Source of the DNA: Microcebus murinus
Taxonomy: Eukaryota; Chordata; Mammalia; Primates; Cheirogaleidae
DNA: 64,000 nucleotides
Reading direction: 5' to 3'
Assembly (NCBI RefSeq): GCF_040939455.1
Contig: NC_134107.1
Location: forward strand, 15,811,537 to 15,875,536
Both the position numbers and the translations under genes were made by a program. Position 1 is the first letter of the stretch. Each line of letters opens with the position of its first letter. This document shows positions 1 to 11,460 of the stretch, one piece after another. Below the pieces are notes generated by a model. The model ran no database searches and was not told where the DNA came from. It saw only the letters and a list, made by a program, of their open reading frames with translations.

Positions 1-765
1 AATGTCCATATTACCCAAAGCAGTTATAGTCCATATTATCCAAAGCAAGGATGTGGAGAAAGAGGAATCTTCATACACTATTGGTGGGAATGTAAATTAG
101 TGCAATCACTATGGAGAACGGTATGGAAGTTCCTCAAAAAACTAAAAATGGAACTATATATAACCCAGAAATCCACTCTTGGATATTTATCCAAGGGAGG
201 GGCATTCAATACACAGAAAAAATATCTGCACTCCCATGTTTATTGCAGCACTATTCATAATAGCCATGGATATCCATCAACAGATAAATAGATAAAGAAT
301 TTGTGGTACATATACATAATGGAATATCGTATAGTCACAAATATTGTATATTCTTACTGATATGTGGGAGCTAAATATTAAAAACAATTGATCTGTTGGA
401 GACAGAGAGTAGAATGATGGTTACCAGAGACTGAGAAGGGTAGTTAGGAGGTGGGGATAAAGTGGAGATGGTTAATGGGTACAAAAAAATAATTAAATGT
501 AGTTAGATAGAATGAACAATATTTGATAGAACAACAAAGTGACTATAATCAACAATAAGTTACAGTATATTTTACAATAACTAAAAGAGTAGAATTGTAA
601 TGTTCCTAACACAAAGAAATGATAAATGCCAGAGGTTTTGGATTCCCCAATTACTCTGATTTGATTAATTCACATTATATGCCTGTATCAAAACATATGT
701 CCCCTATAAAGGTATACAGCTATTATGTACCCATAATAATTAAAAATAAAAACATTTAAAAAGAA
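1..765 (+). mobile_element. L1 retrotransposon, 3' end (ORF2 end plus 3' UTR)
   Basis: The text reads as the end of L1 ORF2 on the plus strand (the 'ggaacta..aatccactcttgg' and 'gcactattcataatagc' stretches) followed by a 3' UTR that ends with 'tgtacccataataattaaaaataaaaa' style sequence, interrupted here by many substitutions. The 5' part lies outside the window, and the reading frame is broken, so it encodes nothing functional. Family assignment (primate-age L1P/L1PB type) is from memory of the consensus; the exact subfamily is not determined. Confidence 0.8.
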
Positions 766-1949
766 AAATATTTTTATTTCACTTTGTCATTTATACTGCT
801 TTGGGGGGGGTGTGTCAAAGAATCTGGCTTCCCTAAAAGACAAAAGTGAAAGTATCACTTGCAGATTCACATTTTTGTTTTAACTGCTCCTAGTTTATTA
901 TTATTATACATTATCAGTTATTTTGCTACACTTTTCAGGAGCATATCTTGATAAGAACCTATGGAATTTTGAACAGTAATTTATTTTTTCCCAAAAGGAA
1001 GAGTTTCCCTGCTGAGAGAGGCACTAGAATGTAGTGCAGAGAGCTCTGTATTCGGAGATTGGAGCATTGGTTCTATCTGGTCCTCATTCTGACATCAACT
1101 AGCTAAGTGATTGCAGCTCTGACTCCTTATCTCTGAACTGTGTTGGATGGATTCTGTGTGGGTAATATCAGTTTGAGCCAGCAGAAAGGAGGAGGAATCT
1201 GAAACGAGGGGAAATTCACTTGAGAGGCTACAAGACTGAACGAGGGTGCAGACCCCCGGATATGAATGCAGGTGCCCAATTTCAAGCTCTGCTAAAAGGT
1301 AGGAACAGACTGGTGACCTACTTCCTGTCCTGTTCCTCCTTCCTCCCTCCTGCCTCCACCAACAGCAGATCCATCTGTAGCTGGTTGGGAAAAACCATTT
1401 GGAGAGTTATGACCCTCTCCACACTCTAAGACTTAAAGTGTCTTGCGAATGATTCTCTTATGTATTCCTACGAAGAAGGGTTTTTTATTTCTTCCCTGCA
1501 GATGAAGAAATGATGTTCAGAAAGGTGAGCTCATTTTCCCAAGCTCACAATAGTAGTAAGTGATGTAACTGATGGTACTTGTAACTGATGTTACAAGTAA
1601 GTGATGAACTTCAGATGTGATTCTGTTTGGCTCCAAAATCTACATCCCATCTGTGGTAACATATACAATCATTGTTTAAGAATGCAATTGACTGGAGTTA
1701 TTTCTTTGCATTAATTTTAAGGTAAAGGAGGCAGAAAACGTGTCCCAGATTTATTTATATAAAAAATAATAAAATTCCAAAGTAATTTTGAGGGTCAGCG
1801 TAGATTCTACCCAATCTCCCACTACTTCTGTATCACCCTTAATAAGATCGTGCAGCAGAATTTGATGTCATTAAAATGGAACATGACTCCCTAAAGTTAG
1901 ATTCAATTACATTCCTGACACCCCATTTATTAGGACAAGTGAGAAGGCA
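766..1949. other. Intergenic, nothing recognised
   Basis: AT-rich single-copy-looking sequence with no coding signature. A small ORF at 1220-1429 has no recognisable domain. No repeat family could be named. Confidence 0.4.
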
Positions 1950-2380
1950 TTTATTTAGTCAATGAGTCCTTCAGTCCACACAAATTTTGTGATGCTTATA
2001 GTGTGATTGGAACTCTGCTAGTACTAGCAATATACACATGTGCACAGCAGAGTTCTTATTGTGGAATATTTTTCAGTCTGATGAGAAATACAAATATGTA
2101 AGTGTGTAAGCATGCATGGGATACGATGTTGGTACAAACATGGTGCTGGGTGAGCACAGCAGAGCTCTGTCTGGGGATAGTGTGCGAGGGTTGCCTAGAA
2201 GAGGTGAAGCTTTCACTTGGTCTTGATGGATTTCCAAGAAACAGAAGTAGGGATATATCATGCAAAGGAAACAGCCCATACAGTCACTCAGTGGCGAAAA
2301 TGATATGCTTGTACAGAGGACACCGGAAAATGCAGTGTGGCTGGCACAGAGTGGGGCATGTGGAATGGAAGGAGATTTTT
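1950..2380 (+). repeat. Old mammalian interspersed repeat (L2/MIR-class relic)
   Basis: The sequence resembles the common old mammalian repeat that reads 'tgtgccaggcactg...gcagtgaac...' followed further on by a stretch about small size, added product and 'gcaaagg...agtgtggctgg'. The match is heavily diverged, so the family name is uncertain. The ORF that crosses it (2102-2539) is probably fortuitous. Confidence 0.35.
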
Positions 2381-3759
2381 ATTTATAACGGAACATTTCT
2401 TACCTCACTAATAAAAGATTTATTATTACAGTCAATGTTCTTAGGTATTTGGTTGGTGAATGATGGGCCTAAGCCTACTGGCCTTTTCATTCTTGCATTC
2501 AACATTGTAAAACCTAAAATTTTCTGCCATGGCGGGTAGGGGAAATGTCCTTTAACTCTTTTACTGGCCACCGTGATCCATGATCTTATAGTATCAGATG
2601 CTGGGGGGTGTTCTGGAAAGTGGTGATGGAAGATTATGGTTCTTGCTCGAGTGTGAGGGAGATAAAAAGACAGTGACCCTCTTCCAAGAGGTGGCCCATG
2701 TTGCATTGGTCACACTCTCCTCTGCTCTTTCCCTCTTTGGATCAAAGCTAAGAGGGTTGTGGGGTTGCATAGCAGTGAGAGACATTGGTGCTATTGCAAT
2801 AATGCCTGTTTTTATAAGCTGCTATTGATCATTCGAAGGAAAATTTGTAATTATTATTACTTGCCCCACCTTATACAAAATCAGTGGACATTTATTTCAA
2901 TCTTCAAATGTATATGAATAAATTGGGCCACATTGCTAAAGTGTTTACAGACCAACAGAAGTGGAAGATTTGTGCAAATTAATGAACATGATGCATGATG
3001 AAAAGTGATATGTGTTGTGAGGGAAGTGGAGATAGATTTGGGTGACATAGCATATATGATCATTTCTGGCAGTAACAAAAACAATTTTTAAGTCCTTTGC
3101 ATGTGTGGCGTGATATAAAAGTTTACTTGCATCCTACCAGCACCCATTTGGTAAATCTGGACTAGTTTTAATCTTGTTTTTACATGGAATATAGCATGAA
3201 TCTATGTTGGGTGCCAGGAAGGATTATGAAATAAAAGGAGTGGAAACAGGATGGAGGATACAGTGTTTATATTTCCACCCAAATTCAATCCATATAGGTT
3301 GAAATTTTGTATTGCAAGAACATTAGGCAAAGTCTGCCTGAGTGTAAGCATTTAGCAGAAAGTGGATCTGGAAATCCTTTTCACATTCACCTTAGTCCTA
3401 TGTAGCCTCACCAATAAGCAACTCAAAGGGTCATATCAGATGCATGATGCCTTCTCTTGTACCAAAAGGACCACATTTCTGCACCCCTTTTAACATCCCT
3501 TTTAATACAACATCCCTCTTCCCTCTAACACCTACCTTTGTTGTTTCTGTCAGTGAGATGATCATCTTGGCTCTGAAATATTAAATAATGCAGAAAATAG
3601 TCAAAATCAAATTAGCTATACATCATCAATAGCAATAGCTCATTTTAGTATGCATAACCTGAACCTTTGCTAGAAGTTTAGTATCTTCACCTAGTTCCTT
3701 TGATCCTAGTACTCCAACTAAAAATTGGGTGCTAGTAGGTACAGTGTGTAACAATTGGT
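2381..3759. other. Intergenic, nothing recognised
   Basis: No gene, RNA or named repeat was recognised. Short ORFs on both strands overlap each other and show no domain. Confidence 0.4.
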
Positions 3760-4110
3760 GACATTAATTCCTGAAAATTTTGTCTCAGGTTAAAGCCATT
3801 TGGAGGACTAAATATCTTAGTATCTTTGCTTAATTTTTAGGAGAGAAAGGGCAGACTCAAGGAATCACATCTTTAAAGTTCTTCCACTGTGTTCCTGTCT
3901 TATGTCCAAGTCCCTGAGCCTCAGGCTTAATGTAAGAATTGCAAAGAAAATGTTACTGGACAAGCGAGTGAAACCAACTGGCTGATTTCACTGTTGGTGA
4001 TGGAGTTTCAATGGGAATTATTAAAATGTTACCAAAACATGTACATGTGTGAGCGCACACACACATACATACTGACACGTTTTGGTTCATGTCCAAATTT
4101 TTTAGAGGCA
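3760..4110. repeat. OR4D-array paralogous block, copy A
   Basis: This stretch aligns with 14350-14860 and, more weakly, with 26320-26740. Shared landmarks are 'gaaaat(a/t)ttgt..', 'taatgtaagaattgcaaag' versus 'taatataagaattagcaaag', and '(a)atgggaattattaaaa' versus 'agtgggagttattaaac', followed in each copy by a CA-rich tract. The other two copies each lie upstream of a minus-strand OR4D gene, so this one is probably the upstream flank of an OR4D gene that sits beyond the left edge of the window. Function unknown; it may hold a 5' noncoding exon or promoter (inference). Confidence 0.6.
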
Positions 4111-5159
4111 AAAAAGGAAATCTATCCCCTTAACCACAGTTCAATCAGAATTGCATAAAACTTGCCAAATGCCGTAGCGAAGGGACTTTGAGTCCAATTT
4201 GCATAGCTTGCAAGACTCAGAGGACACTATATACATGTGAGTTTCAATTAGGTTGCCAAAAACCTAAAACAAATCAGACCTCAAATCATTTGCTACCAGT
4301 CTAGCTTCTAATTACATACAAGATGATTGTAGGCCCCTGATGTTTCTCTAAGTGTCCACACAAACAAAAACATGACTTAGATGATATTTGGGTAATATAT
4401 ATTTTTCCTGTTTTCTAACACTCTACTCATGTGGAATCTCTGAAGTTGGAAAGAGCCAGGCTGGTGTAAGTTAGTAAAACCATGCACGCAAATACAGTAC
4501 TTATTTTTACACTAAGTCAATTTATTGAATGGTTTGACATTATGTAGAACCCACTTGCACTGTTTCCAGAATTACAATGAGTTTGGATTTACTTGTGTTT
4601 TCATTTTGTTTTGGTACATTAATTAGTCTACAAAGATAAACAGCATGAGACAGGACAAGCGTGTTGAGATGGAGGATGCTTGGCTTTTGCCTTTTCTGAA
4701 GACTAGTGACCTGGTCCTGGAGTAGATCACATGGAACTTTGCCTCCATCCTCTTCTGTCTCAGTCACTGGGGTTTGACTTGCGTGAGAAGCAACAAGATA
4801 CAAGGAAAGAAAAAGGTCCATTAGTGAAAGGAACCAGGATGTGCTTTACCTAAAAGTTCCATGGGTAAATTGTATTAACATGTATGGAGGCTCCTGATTG
4901 AGAGATATTTCCTAGGCAATGAACCTGAGAGCAGTGCCTCTCAGGGAAGGCAGAGAGAGGGATGAATTGGAACCAGACAAATCTGAGTCTCTTTTGGAAT
5001 GTTGGTACTGGGGAATGGAGTTTCAAGATTTTAAATTCAATTTAGAACAAGAATGGATATGTGAACAGGATGCAGGAACGGCATTTATGTGAGACAGGGA
5101 CTTTGTTGTTATATAAGCTCTCTGGCATCTGTGATTTATATCAAATATACACACATGCA
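4111..5159. other. Intergenic, nothing recognised
   Basis: No gene or clear repeat seen. A 93-codon minus-strand ORF at 4540-4821 has no recognisable domain. Confidence 0.4.
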
Positions 5160-5570
5160 AGTGCAGCAGTTATTGCTCAAGAGCCTATTTTATATCCAAG
5201 GCACTGACTACACAGCAGTGAATGAAATAGACCCGAATCCTGTCTCCATGGAGTTTGTGTTCTATTGGGAGAATACGGATAATAAATAAAATAAATAAAA
5301 TGTATAGAGTGTGTTGTTGACAGAACAAGAACAGTTCAGCAGGGCAGTGAGATGAGAAGCATTGGGTAGGGGCTGAATTTCATTAAAGGGTGTCAAAGTA
5401 ACACACGTCATGTTTTTTAAAATATCAAGGAGGCCAGTGATTAGCAGATGATGTCAAGATTATGTAGGACCAGCAGGCCATTGTGAGAATATGGTTTTCA
5501 TTCTGAAAACCAAATTGGAGGAATTAAGCAGAGGACTGGCATGATTTGTGTGGTTAATAGACTGAAGAAG
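5160..5570 (+). repeat. Old mammalian interspersed repeat (L2/MIR-class relic)
   Basis: Contains 'caaggcactgactacacagc', then 'agtgaatgaaatagac', a 'ggagtttgtgttctattggg' stretch and, 200 bp on, 'gatgtcaagattatgtagga' and 'attgtgagaatatggttttc'. These landmarks fall in the order expected for the same old repeat as at 1950-2380. Heavily diverged. Confidence 0.4.
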
Positions 5571-5639
5571 AACATTAGAATACATATACCCCTACCAAGA
5601 TATATAAATATTAATATTTTGACAAGCAAATTTTAGTGC

Positions 5640-6900
5640 TAACTTAAAAAATCAATTTTGTAGAGTTGTAATACCGAGGGACTCTTTTGTGTTTGGCTTT
5701 TTACTTATGTTTTTGAGGTTCATTTGTTTTGTTGAATGTATTAGTTGTTCCTGTTAATTGCTGAATGGTATTCCATTGAATGGGTATACCACCATTTGTC
5801 CAATTATATGTTGATGGACATTTGAGTTGTTTCTAGTTTCTGGCTATTATGAGTATATGTGCTATAAACGTACTTATTCAAGTCTTCTTTGTGGACACAG
5901 GTTTTTATTTCTCTTGGGTAAGAGGTGTATGGGCAATTATATGGTTAAATGTATGTTTAACTTTATAAGAAACTGCCAAACAGGTTTCCAAAGCGATTGT
6001 GCCCTTTGACATTCTAAGTAGCAGTCTTCCAGTTGCTCCATTTCCCCCAAAACACTGTATATGGTCAGTGTCATAATTTTAATTATTCTGATGGGTGTGT
6101 GGTGGTATTTCATTAAGGTGTCAATTTGCATTTCCCTGATAACCAGTGATGTTGAGCATATTATCATGTACATAATGACTATCTATGTAATTTATTTTGT
6201 TTTTGTGTTTATTCAAATTGGTTGCCATTTTAATTTCGCTCTTATTTTGAGTTTTATAAATTCTTCATATATTTTGATATGTTGTTTATTAGAAATATGT
6301 ATTGCCAATAGTTTTGCTTAGTCTACAGCTTGTTTTCTTGATGTATTTTGAGATGTAAAAATTTTATTTATTTGTTATTTCATTAAACCTCATATTTCTT
6401 TATTCATCAGTGTTTTTCACTAATCCGACATTTTATATATTTACTTTGTGCTGCCTCTCTGCTCTACAATAAGTGCCACTAATATCCTCCTATTCCAGGC
6501 GGAGACACCTATAACTTGCCAAATCTTAAAGTTTTCATTTTTTGTATTAATTGATTCTACTTTACATTAGCTATTTCCAGTTAAGGGAGACACCTTATCT
6601 CATTGTCATGTTTAGGTTAGATGTTTCTTGAAATTTCTGATTTCATCCATATAATATGGATTTTATTAACCTCATAGATTGTTTTATTAATGTCATTTTC
6701 CTGCTTTGTTCCTTTCTCACATCTCTTCAAGGCTGAGGAGCAGAAATTTTAAAATTTGAAATTCAATATTTTCTAATTTTTTTTTGTATCTTGTCTAAAA
6801 AACTTTTGTCTACCCCAAGATTGCAAACATTTTATCCAATTTTTCTTAGAAGTTTAATAGTTTGAACTTTCATGCTTAAATCTTTGTTGTATTTCAAGCT
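5640..6900 (-). mobile_element. Old L1, antisense 3' portion
   Basis: Reads as the complement of the L1 ORF2 end and 3' UTR: 'gaatggtattccattgaatggg', 'tgatggacatttgagttgtttc', 'ttgatttgcatttccctgat'-like stretches and 'atgttgagcat'. Many substitutions and frame breaks indicate an old (L1M-age) copy. ORFs at 5827-6009, 5937-6173 and 6061-6321 lie inside it and are not genes. Confidence 0.8.
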
Positions 6901-7035
6901 GATTTTTTAATGTAACATAACATATTCGCAGGTTCTGGGGGTTAGAAGGTGAATGTCTTTGCAGGGGAATTATTCTGCCTACCGCAACACCCTCTTTTTC
7001 AGTTTCTGTATGTGTTGCCAGTTATTATGAAATTT

Positions 7036-7372
7036 TTTTTTTTTTTTTTTTGAGACAGAGTCTCGCTCTGTTGCCTGGGCTAGAGTGCCATGGCATCAGC
7101 CTAGCTCACAGCAACCTCAAACTCCTGGGCTCAAGCAATCATCCTGCCTCAGCCTCCCAAGTAGCTTGGACTACAGGTGTATACCACCATACCCACCTAA
7201 TTTTTTCTATTTTTTCTTTTTTTTAGTTGTCCAGCTAATTTCTTTCTATTTTTAGTAGAGACAGGGTTTCCTTCTTGCTGAGGCTGGTCTTGAACTCTTG
7301 ATCTCAAATGATTCTCCTGCCTCCGCCTCCCAGAGTGCTAGGATTATAGGGCGTAAGCCATCACGCCCGGCC
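7036..7372 (-). mobile_element. Alu SINE (strepsirrhine type), antisense
   Basis: Begins with a poly(T) tract (7036-7052) followed by 'gagacagagtctcgctctgt' and ends with the complement of the Alu start ('catcacgcccggcc'). It carries the strepsirrhine right-arm hallmark of a 'gtccagctaatttctttcta' type interruption before 'tttttagtagagacagg'. Flanking 'atgaaat(t/c)tt' on both sides looks like the target-site duplication. Its distal 80 bp are part of a segment copied to 13029. Confidence 0.9.
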
Positions 7373-7481
7373 ATGAAATCTTCAAGCTATGAATGCTAAA
7401 GGATTTTTAGAAAGTCATTTGGTAATAAAAACTGACCTGACTTGAACTAATTTTGTGGCAAAATTTGATCTCAATTAATTT
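7289..7481. repeat. Duplicated segment, source-like copy of 13029-13220
   Basis: These 193 bases recur at 13029-13220. The shared stretch starts inside the Alu above and runs through its 3' flank ('catgaaatcttcaagctatg', 'aatgctaaaggatttttaga' and so on) to 'ctcaattaattt'. Outside the Alu part only two or three differences are seen. Because the copy includes a piece of Alu plus unique flank, the duplication occurred after that Alu inserted. Confidence 0.9.
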
Positions 7482-7499
7482 GAGGCCATATGTAGTTTT

Positions 7500-7813
7500 C
7501 TTTTTTTAATTTAAATTTTATTTTTTCCTAGAGATAAAGTCTCTCTCTGTCACCCAGGCTGGAGTGCAGTGGAATGATCATAGCTCACTAGAGCCTCAAT
7601 TCCCAAGCTCAAGCAATACTCCTGTCTCAGCTTCTTGAGTTGCTAGGACTACAGGTGTGAGTTATCGTGCCCAGCTAATTGTTTTACTTTTTGTAGAGAT
7701 GAGGGTCTTGCTATATTGCCCAGGGTGGTCTTGAACCCCTGGCCTAAAGCACTCCTCTCACCTCGGCCTCCCAAAGTGCTGGGATTACAGGCGTGAGCCC
7801 CCATGCCCAGCCC
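7500..7813 (-). mobile_element. Alu-type SINE, antisense (older dimer)
   Basis: Complement of a dimeric Alu: 'cacccaggctggagtgcagt' near 7551, 'ttgcccagggtggtcttgaa' near 7717 and 'caaagtgctgggattacagg' near 7772. The middle lacks the strepsirrhine insertion seen in the 7036 copy, so it looks like an AluJ-age element shared with other primates. The ORF at 7649-7927 is its shadow. Confidence 0.88.
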
Positions 7814-9435
7814 ATAGTTTTTATTTACTATACTTTGTGGGACTATTAGCACATTTCCGATGGAGATATTAAAGTGTTTGGTTATCAGCTGCTCTGCATG
7901 GGAAAAATGGTGGGATGTACAGTACATTCACCATATCATCTTTCTAAAATCTAAGAAATTCTATTAATAAACTCCAAAACCTATTTGGTCCCAGTAAATT
8001 AAATAAGGGAATGTAGTCCTGTATTATTATTATTTGTCTTTCATTACATTTCAGTGAACCCCTTACCTTGGTCTTACTAGATTCCACACTCCAGATGGGA
8101 GAGAGAGGAAATAAACCCCACCCTGCTGTGTATGATTACATTTAGTTTGGGAATCCCAGGGACCTGTCAGTACATAGAACACAAGCTGGTTGGAACCCTG
8201 AATGAATGAATTTCTGTGTGCACAATCATTCACATGCTTCGGGATGTTTCTATTCTATTGTGTACAAAGGTTCCAACAACGTTTTTGAACCTAACCCTTG
8301 TTTTGGTGACCTCATAAAGATACACACATAGATGCTCAGGCCTTGAGTGTGATATCATGGTAAACTCTGATTCAGCCATTTCTATTTTCTCTGGCTTTCC
8401 TCAAGAAGTATCTGTTCAAGAAATAAAGTCAGTTTTAAACACTAAAAGCTAAAGACAAACTAGAATTTGGCATTATCTTCTGTATGCATTCATTTCCTTC
8501 CATTCCACAGATTTAACCAACATTTTCTGATGGCTGCTTATAGGTCAGGCACTGGACACTGGAAATACAAGGGAGAATTAAAAATACTAATTTGACATCT
8601 TATGAGATATTTTAATACACCCTGGCAAGGGAAATGATAAAGAATTGTGCATAAGAAAAATACAAATACTTATTGGGTTGGATATAGCTTTTTATTTTTT
8701 CAACGACTCCAGCTGGCTTGTATCTGTGGTGGTGGTATGAACGGTAGGATAGGTAGTTCCAGATTCTTGCCATTTCGGTAGTTATATATCAGGGTTTTAC
8801 AAAATAGGACTGTACAAATCCCAGGTCACATCCAATTGTGACAAAGTCACAGGAAGTGAAAGACAATAGGAAATTCTTAAAAGCTAAAGCTCTTTATACA
8901 CACCAAATGGCTGTAGGAGATTGTGCTAGTGTATTTTATAAGTGAGTGGATTTAGAAAGAAAGTCCAAATTACTGACAAAGCAGAAGTAATAGAGAGACA
9001 TGTTTCTCACAGTATTTAGTCCATAGTAGACAGCAATAAATACTCATGGGATAACTATTGATGAACTGGGACCTAGCTGCTGGAGCCCTGCTATGTTGAG
9101 ACAGATGTCCCTGTTGCCTACTGCATGTCTGAATGCCATAGCACTAGCCTTTACCACATTCTCTGGATAGCAAAAAAATTCTCTTATATTTCACATTTGC
9201 ACAATTGTGCCCGGCTTGCTGTCAGTTGCTCTTCAAAGTCTACATTCTTCTTGCTTAACTTTCTGCTGCTGTTCCTTCTCAACACTAGTGTGCCTGGTCA
9301 CTGGTTTTTTGTGTCTATGCCACCCTGCTATAGTTAGTTGTCTGTGGATGGCTGAGTCACAATATTTGACAGTAAATGTTTTAAGAAAATAATTTAATTA
9401 TATATTTGTATCTTCACCCACAAACAATAGTGAGG
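7814..9435. other. Intergenic, downstream of the first OR gene
   Basis: No gene recognised. About 8510-8600 looks like another short fragment of an old 'caggcactgg' mammalian repeat. Short ORFs at 9125-9337 and 9207-9392 overlap each other and have no domain. AATAAA-like signals lie nearby at several places, but none can be assigned to the OR transcript with confidence. Confidence 0.35.
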
Positions 9436-10371
9436 CTATTCTCCTTCAAAAAGCACGAGTCTTTTCTTCAGTCTCTGCATGGCCAACTTCATCTCCTGGT
9501 TCCTCAGGGTGTAGATCAAGGGATTCAGGACAGGGATGATGACAGTGAAGGTGACAGAGACAGCTCTGTCCATGGGGAGGGCAGTGAAGGGCCGGGCATA
9601 GACGTAGATGCAGGGCACAAAATGCAGGGTCACCACAGTGATGTGGGAGGTGCAGGTGGAGATGGCTTTCTTCCTGCCCTCCCCAGTGTGAGACCTCAGC
9701 ATTGTCAAGATGACCGTGTAGGACACAAGCAGGAAGACAAACCATAGTGTAGAGATCAAGCCATTATTGGAAATCATTAAGACCTCAAGAACAAAGGTGT
9801 CCATGCAGGCGAGTTTGAGGACCTGGGGGACATCACAGTAGAAGCCGTCAACAACATTGGGTCCACAGAAAGGGAGCGGGAGCAACAGGGAAATCTGCAC
9901 GATGGAGTGGACAAAGCCCCCCACCCAGGAGGCCGCTATGAGAGCTGTGCATCGCCCCCTACTCATGATGGTCACGTAGTGCAGGGGCTTGGCGATAGCC
10001 ACATAGCGGTCAAACGCCATGATAGAGAGAGAAAAAATGTCTGCTCCCCCCAGAAGGTGGAAGAAGAACATCTGAGTGACACAGCCATTGAAGGAGATGC
10101 CCTTTTTCTCTGAGAGAAGATCAATCAGGACCTTAGGAGCTGTGATGGAGGAGAAGCAGATGTCCAAGACGGAGAGATTGCGGAGCAGGAAGTACATGGG
10201 GGTGTGAAGGCGGGACTCGCAGGTCACAGTGACCATAATGGCAACATTTGCTAACACAGTTGTTACATAAACCATAGATAAAAAGAAAAATAAGAATAAG
10301 CTCAGCTCCTGAGACTGAGTAAGTCCACAAAAAATAAATTCTGTCACCCTGGTATGATTTCTCAGGGCCAT
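9436..10371 (-). CDS. Olfactory receptor, subfamily 4D (OR4D10/OR4D11-type), 311 aa, intact
   Basis: Class A G-protein-coupled odorant receptor, expected in the ciliary membrane of olfactory sensory neurons and coupled to Golf/adenylyl cyclase (family knowledge). The single coding exon starts at an ATG (10369-10371) giving MALRNHT, with one N-glycosylation sequon at Asn5. Visible motifs: LHTPMY at 55-60, Cys97 and Cys179 for the TM3-ECL2 disulfide, MAFDRYVA at 118-125 with an intact DRY (121-123), SY at 217-218, KAISTCTSH at 235-243, and PVLNPLIY at 280-287. The TM1 GN pair reads Ala41-Asn42, so the Gly is replaced but the key Asn is kept. The length equals the usual 311 aa of OR4D10 and OR4D11. 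Position next to OR4D6 and the sequence place it in the OR4D10/OR4D11/OR4D9 group; which human gene is its ortholog cannot be decided without a tree. No stop or frameshift was seen. Antisense ORFs here are shadows. Confidence 0.92.
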   Translation of the reverse strand: MALRNHTRVTEFIFCGLTQSQELSLFLFFFLSMVYVTTVLANVAIMVTVTCESRLHTPMYFLLRNLSVLDICFSSITAPKVLIDLLSEKKGISFNGCVTQMFFFHLLGGADIFSLSIMAFDRYVAIAKPLHYVTIMSRGRCTALIAASWVGGFVHSIVQISLLLPLPFCGPNVVDGFYCDVPQVLKLACMDTFVLEVLMISNNGLISTLWFVFLLVSYTVILTMLRSHTGEGRKKAISTCTSHITVVTLHFVPCIYVYARPFTALPMDRAVSVTFTVIIPVLNPLIYTLRNQEMKLAMQRLKKRLVLFEGE

Positions 10372-10479
10372 TGGGTGCTGTTTCTCCCTCCATGTACACC
10401 TTTGAAGAAAATACTATTGTTACTGAGACAAGGACATCAAGCAAAGATTATCTCTTATTCTGACATTAAACATGAACTT

Positions 10480-10600
10480 GCTGTATTACCTGGGGAAATC
10501 ACTCGATTCTACTTGCCTCAGCTCCCTCATTAGTAGAAGCTGTGGTTTGGACTAGATCACTCTTTTTCTTACTGTAGTCAGTGGGCCCATAGGTTGTGTG
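10480..10600 (+). repeat. MIR-class SINE relic
   Basis: The order 'gctgtattacctggggaaat', 'cctcagctccctcattag' and 'gtttggactagatcactc' fits the MIR/MIR3 core and 3' part ('cctcagtttcctcatctgtaaa', 'ggactagatgatctc'). Diverged. Confidence 0.5.
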
Positions 10601-10844
10601 AAAGCCCACCTCTAGCAGTTCCTGAGAAAGACAACCTTAAGGAAGGCTTTGTGAAGGAGTTCTGGGTTCCCTAAACCTTCTGGAACCAGAGCGGCTCTGA
10701 TATTGTTCACTTTCCACATTGTGTCTATGGCTTAAAAGCCATTGAAATAAATTAACATCCAGTAACAACATGATAGGGGTTCATTTGAATAGCATGTTAT
10801 AGTTTTAAAAACTGCTGCACACCTAATTACAATAAAATTTCCTA

Positions 10845-10970
10845 ACATGCCTCTGTGGTTAGGGGGGAAGCTATTCTTCCCACTTCAACAATAGCAAAAC
10901 TGAATTCAGTCAGTTTTCCAAGGTCATGCAGAAAATCAGTGGCAGAGGGCAAATAAGACAAATTTCTCCT
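10845..10970 (-). repeat. MIR SINE relic, antisense
   Basis: Contains complement-type MIR landmarks: 'ttcccacttcaacaatagca' and 'aaggtcatgcagaaaatcag' then 'tggcagaggg'. Diverged and short. Confidence 0.4.
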
Positions 10971-11204
10971 GGCTCTGGGATCTTTCTGCTCTCTCACACC
11001 GCCTGCCAGTTTCAGAATACATAAATCCAAGAATAATTTGTACAAGAAACTCTGCACAGACTTTTTCTAACACTTTCAATGATGGATTTCATCACCCACT
11101 CAAGTGTCTGTCTCTCTTGTGGCAATGGAATTTTAGTCCATTGTCCTTCTGTTACCTTTCAAGTCATATGTCATGCAAATGGCACCTCCACTCTTTAATT
11201 TTTG

Positions 11205-11460
11205 ATTTCATTTCATTGGAAACTCAGAGGTTGAGGGTAAACAATGGGGTTTAACACAAAGAAGATGACAAGGATGGTGGTGGAGATGGCTGTATTCATG
11301 AAAAAGACAGCTGAGGTCCAGGTGTGTGTATATGGAGAAAGGGCATGAAATGCAAGGTCACCACTGTGATGTGGCCAGTATAGATAAAGATGGACTTCCT
11401 TCTGTCTCCTTCCTAGTAATGTTAAGCAGTGTCTGCTCAGCATGGAACTTGCATTTCCTG
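11205..11460 (-). pseudogene. OR4D-like olfactory receptor pseudogene fragment (TM6-TM7 only)
   Basis: The minus strand retains an OR carboxy-terminal region. One frame reads [14 protein letters not shown], closely matching the [13 protein letters not shown] of the OR4D gene 1 kb away. Another frame reads NTAISTTIL and VLNPIVYP, matching DTAISVTF and PLLNPIIY. The pieces lie in two different frames, so at least two indels separate them, and the tail after the NPIVY motif has an early stop. No amino-terminal half was found in the adjacent 600 bp, so it is truncated as well. A human OR4D pseudogene (OR4D7P) is reported from the equivalent cluster, and this could be its counterpart (inference). 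Confidence 0.8.

Noticed and set aside
2102..2539. 145-codon plus-strand ORF
   Set aside because: Its first half lies on an old interspersed repeat, and the protein resembles nothing I know.
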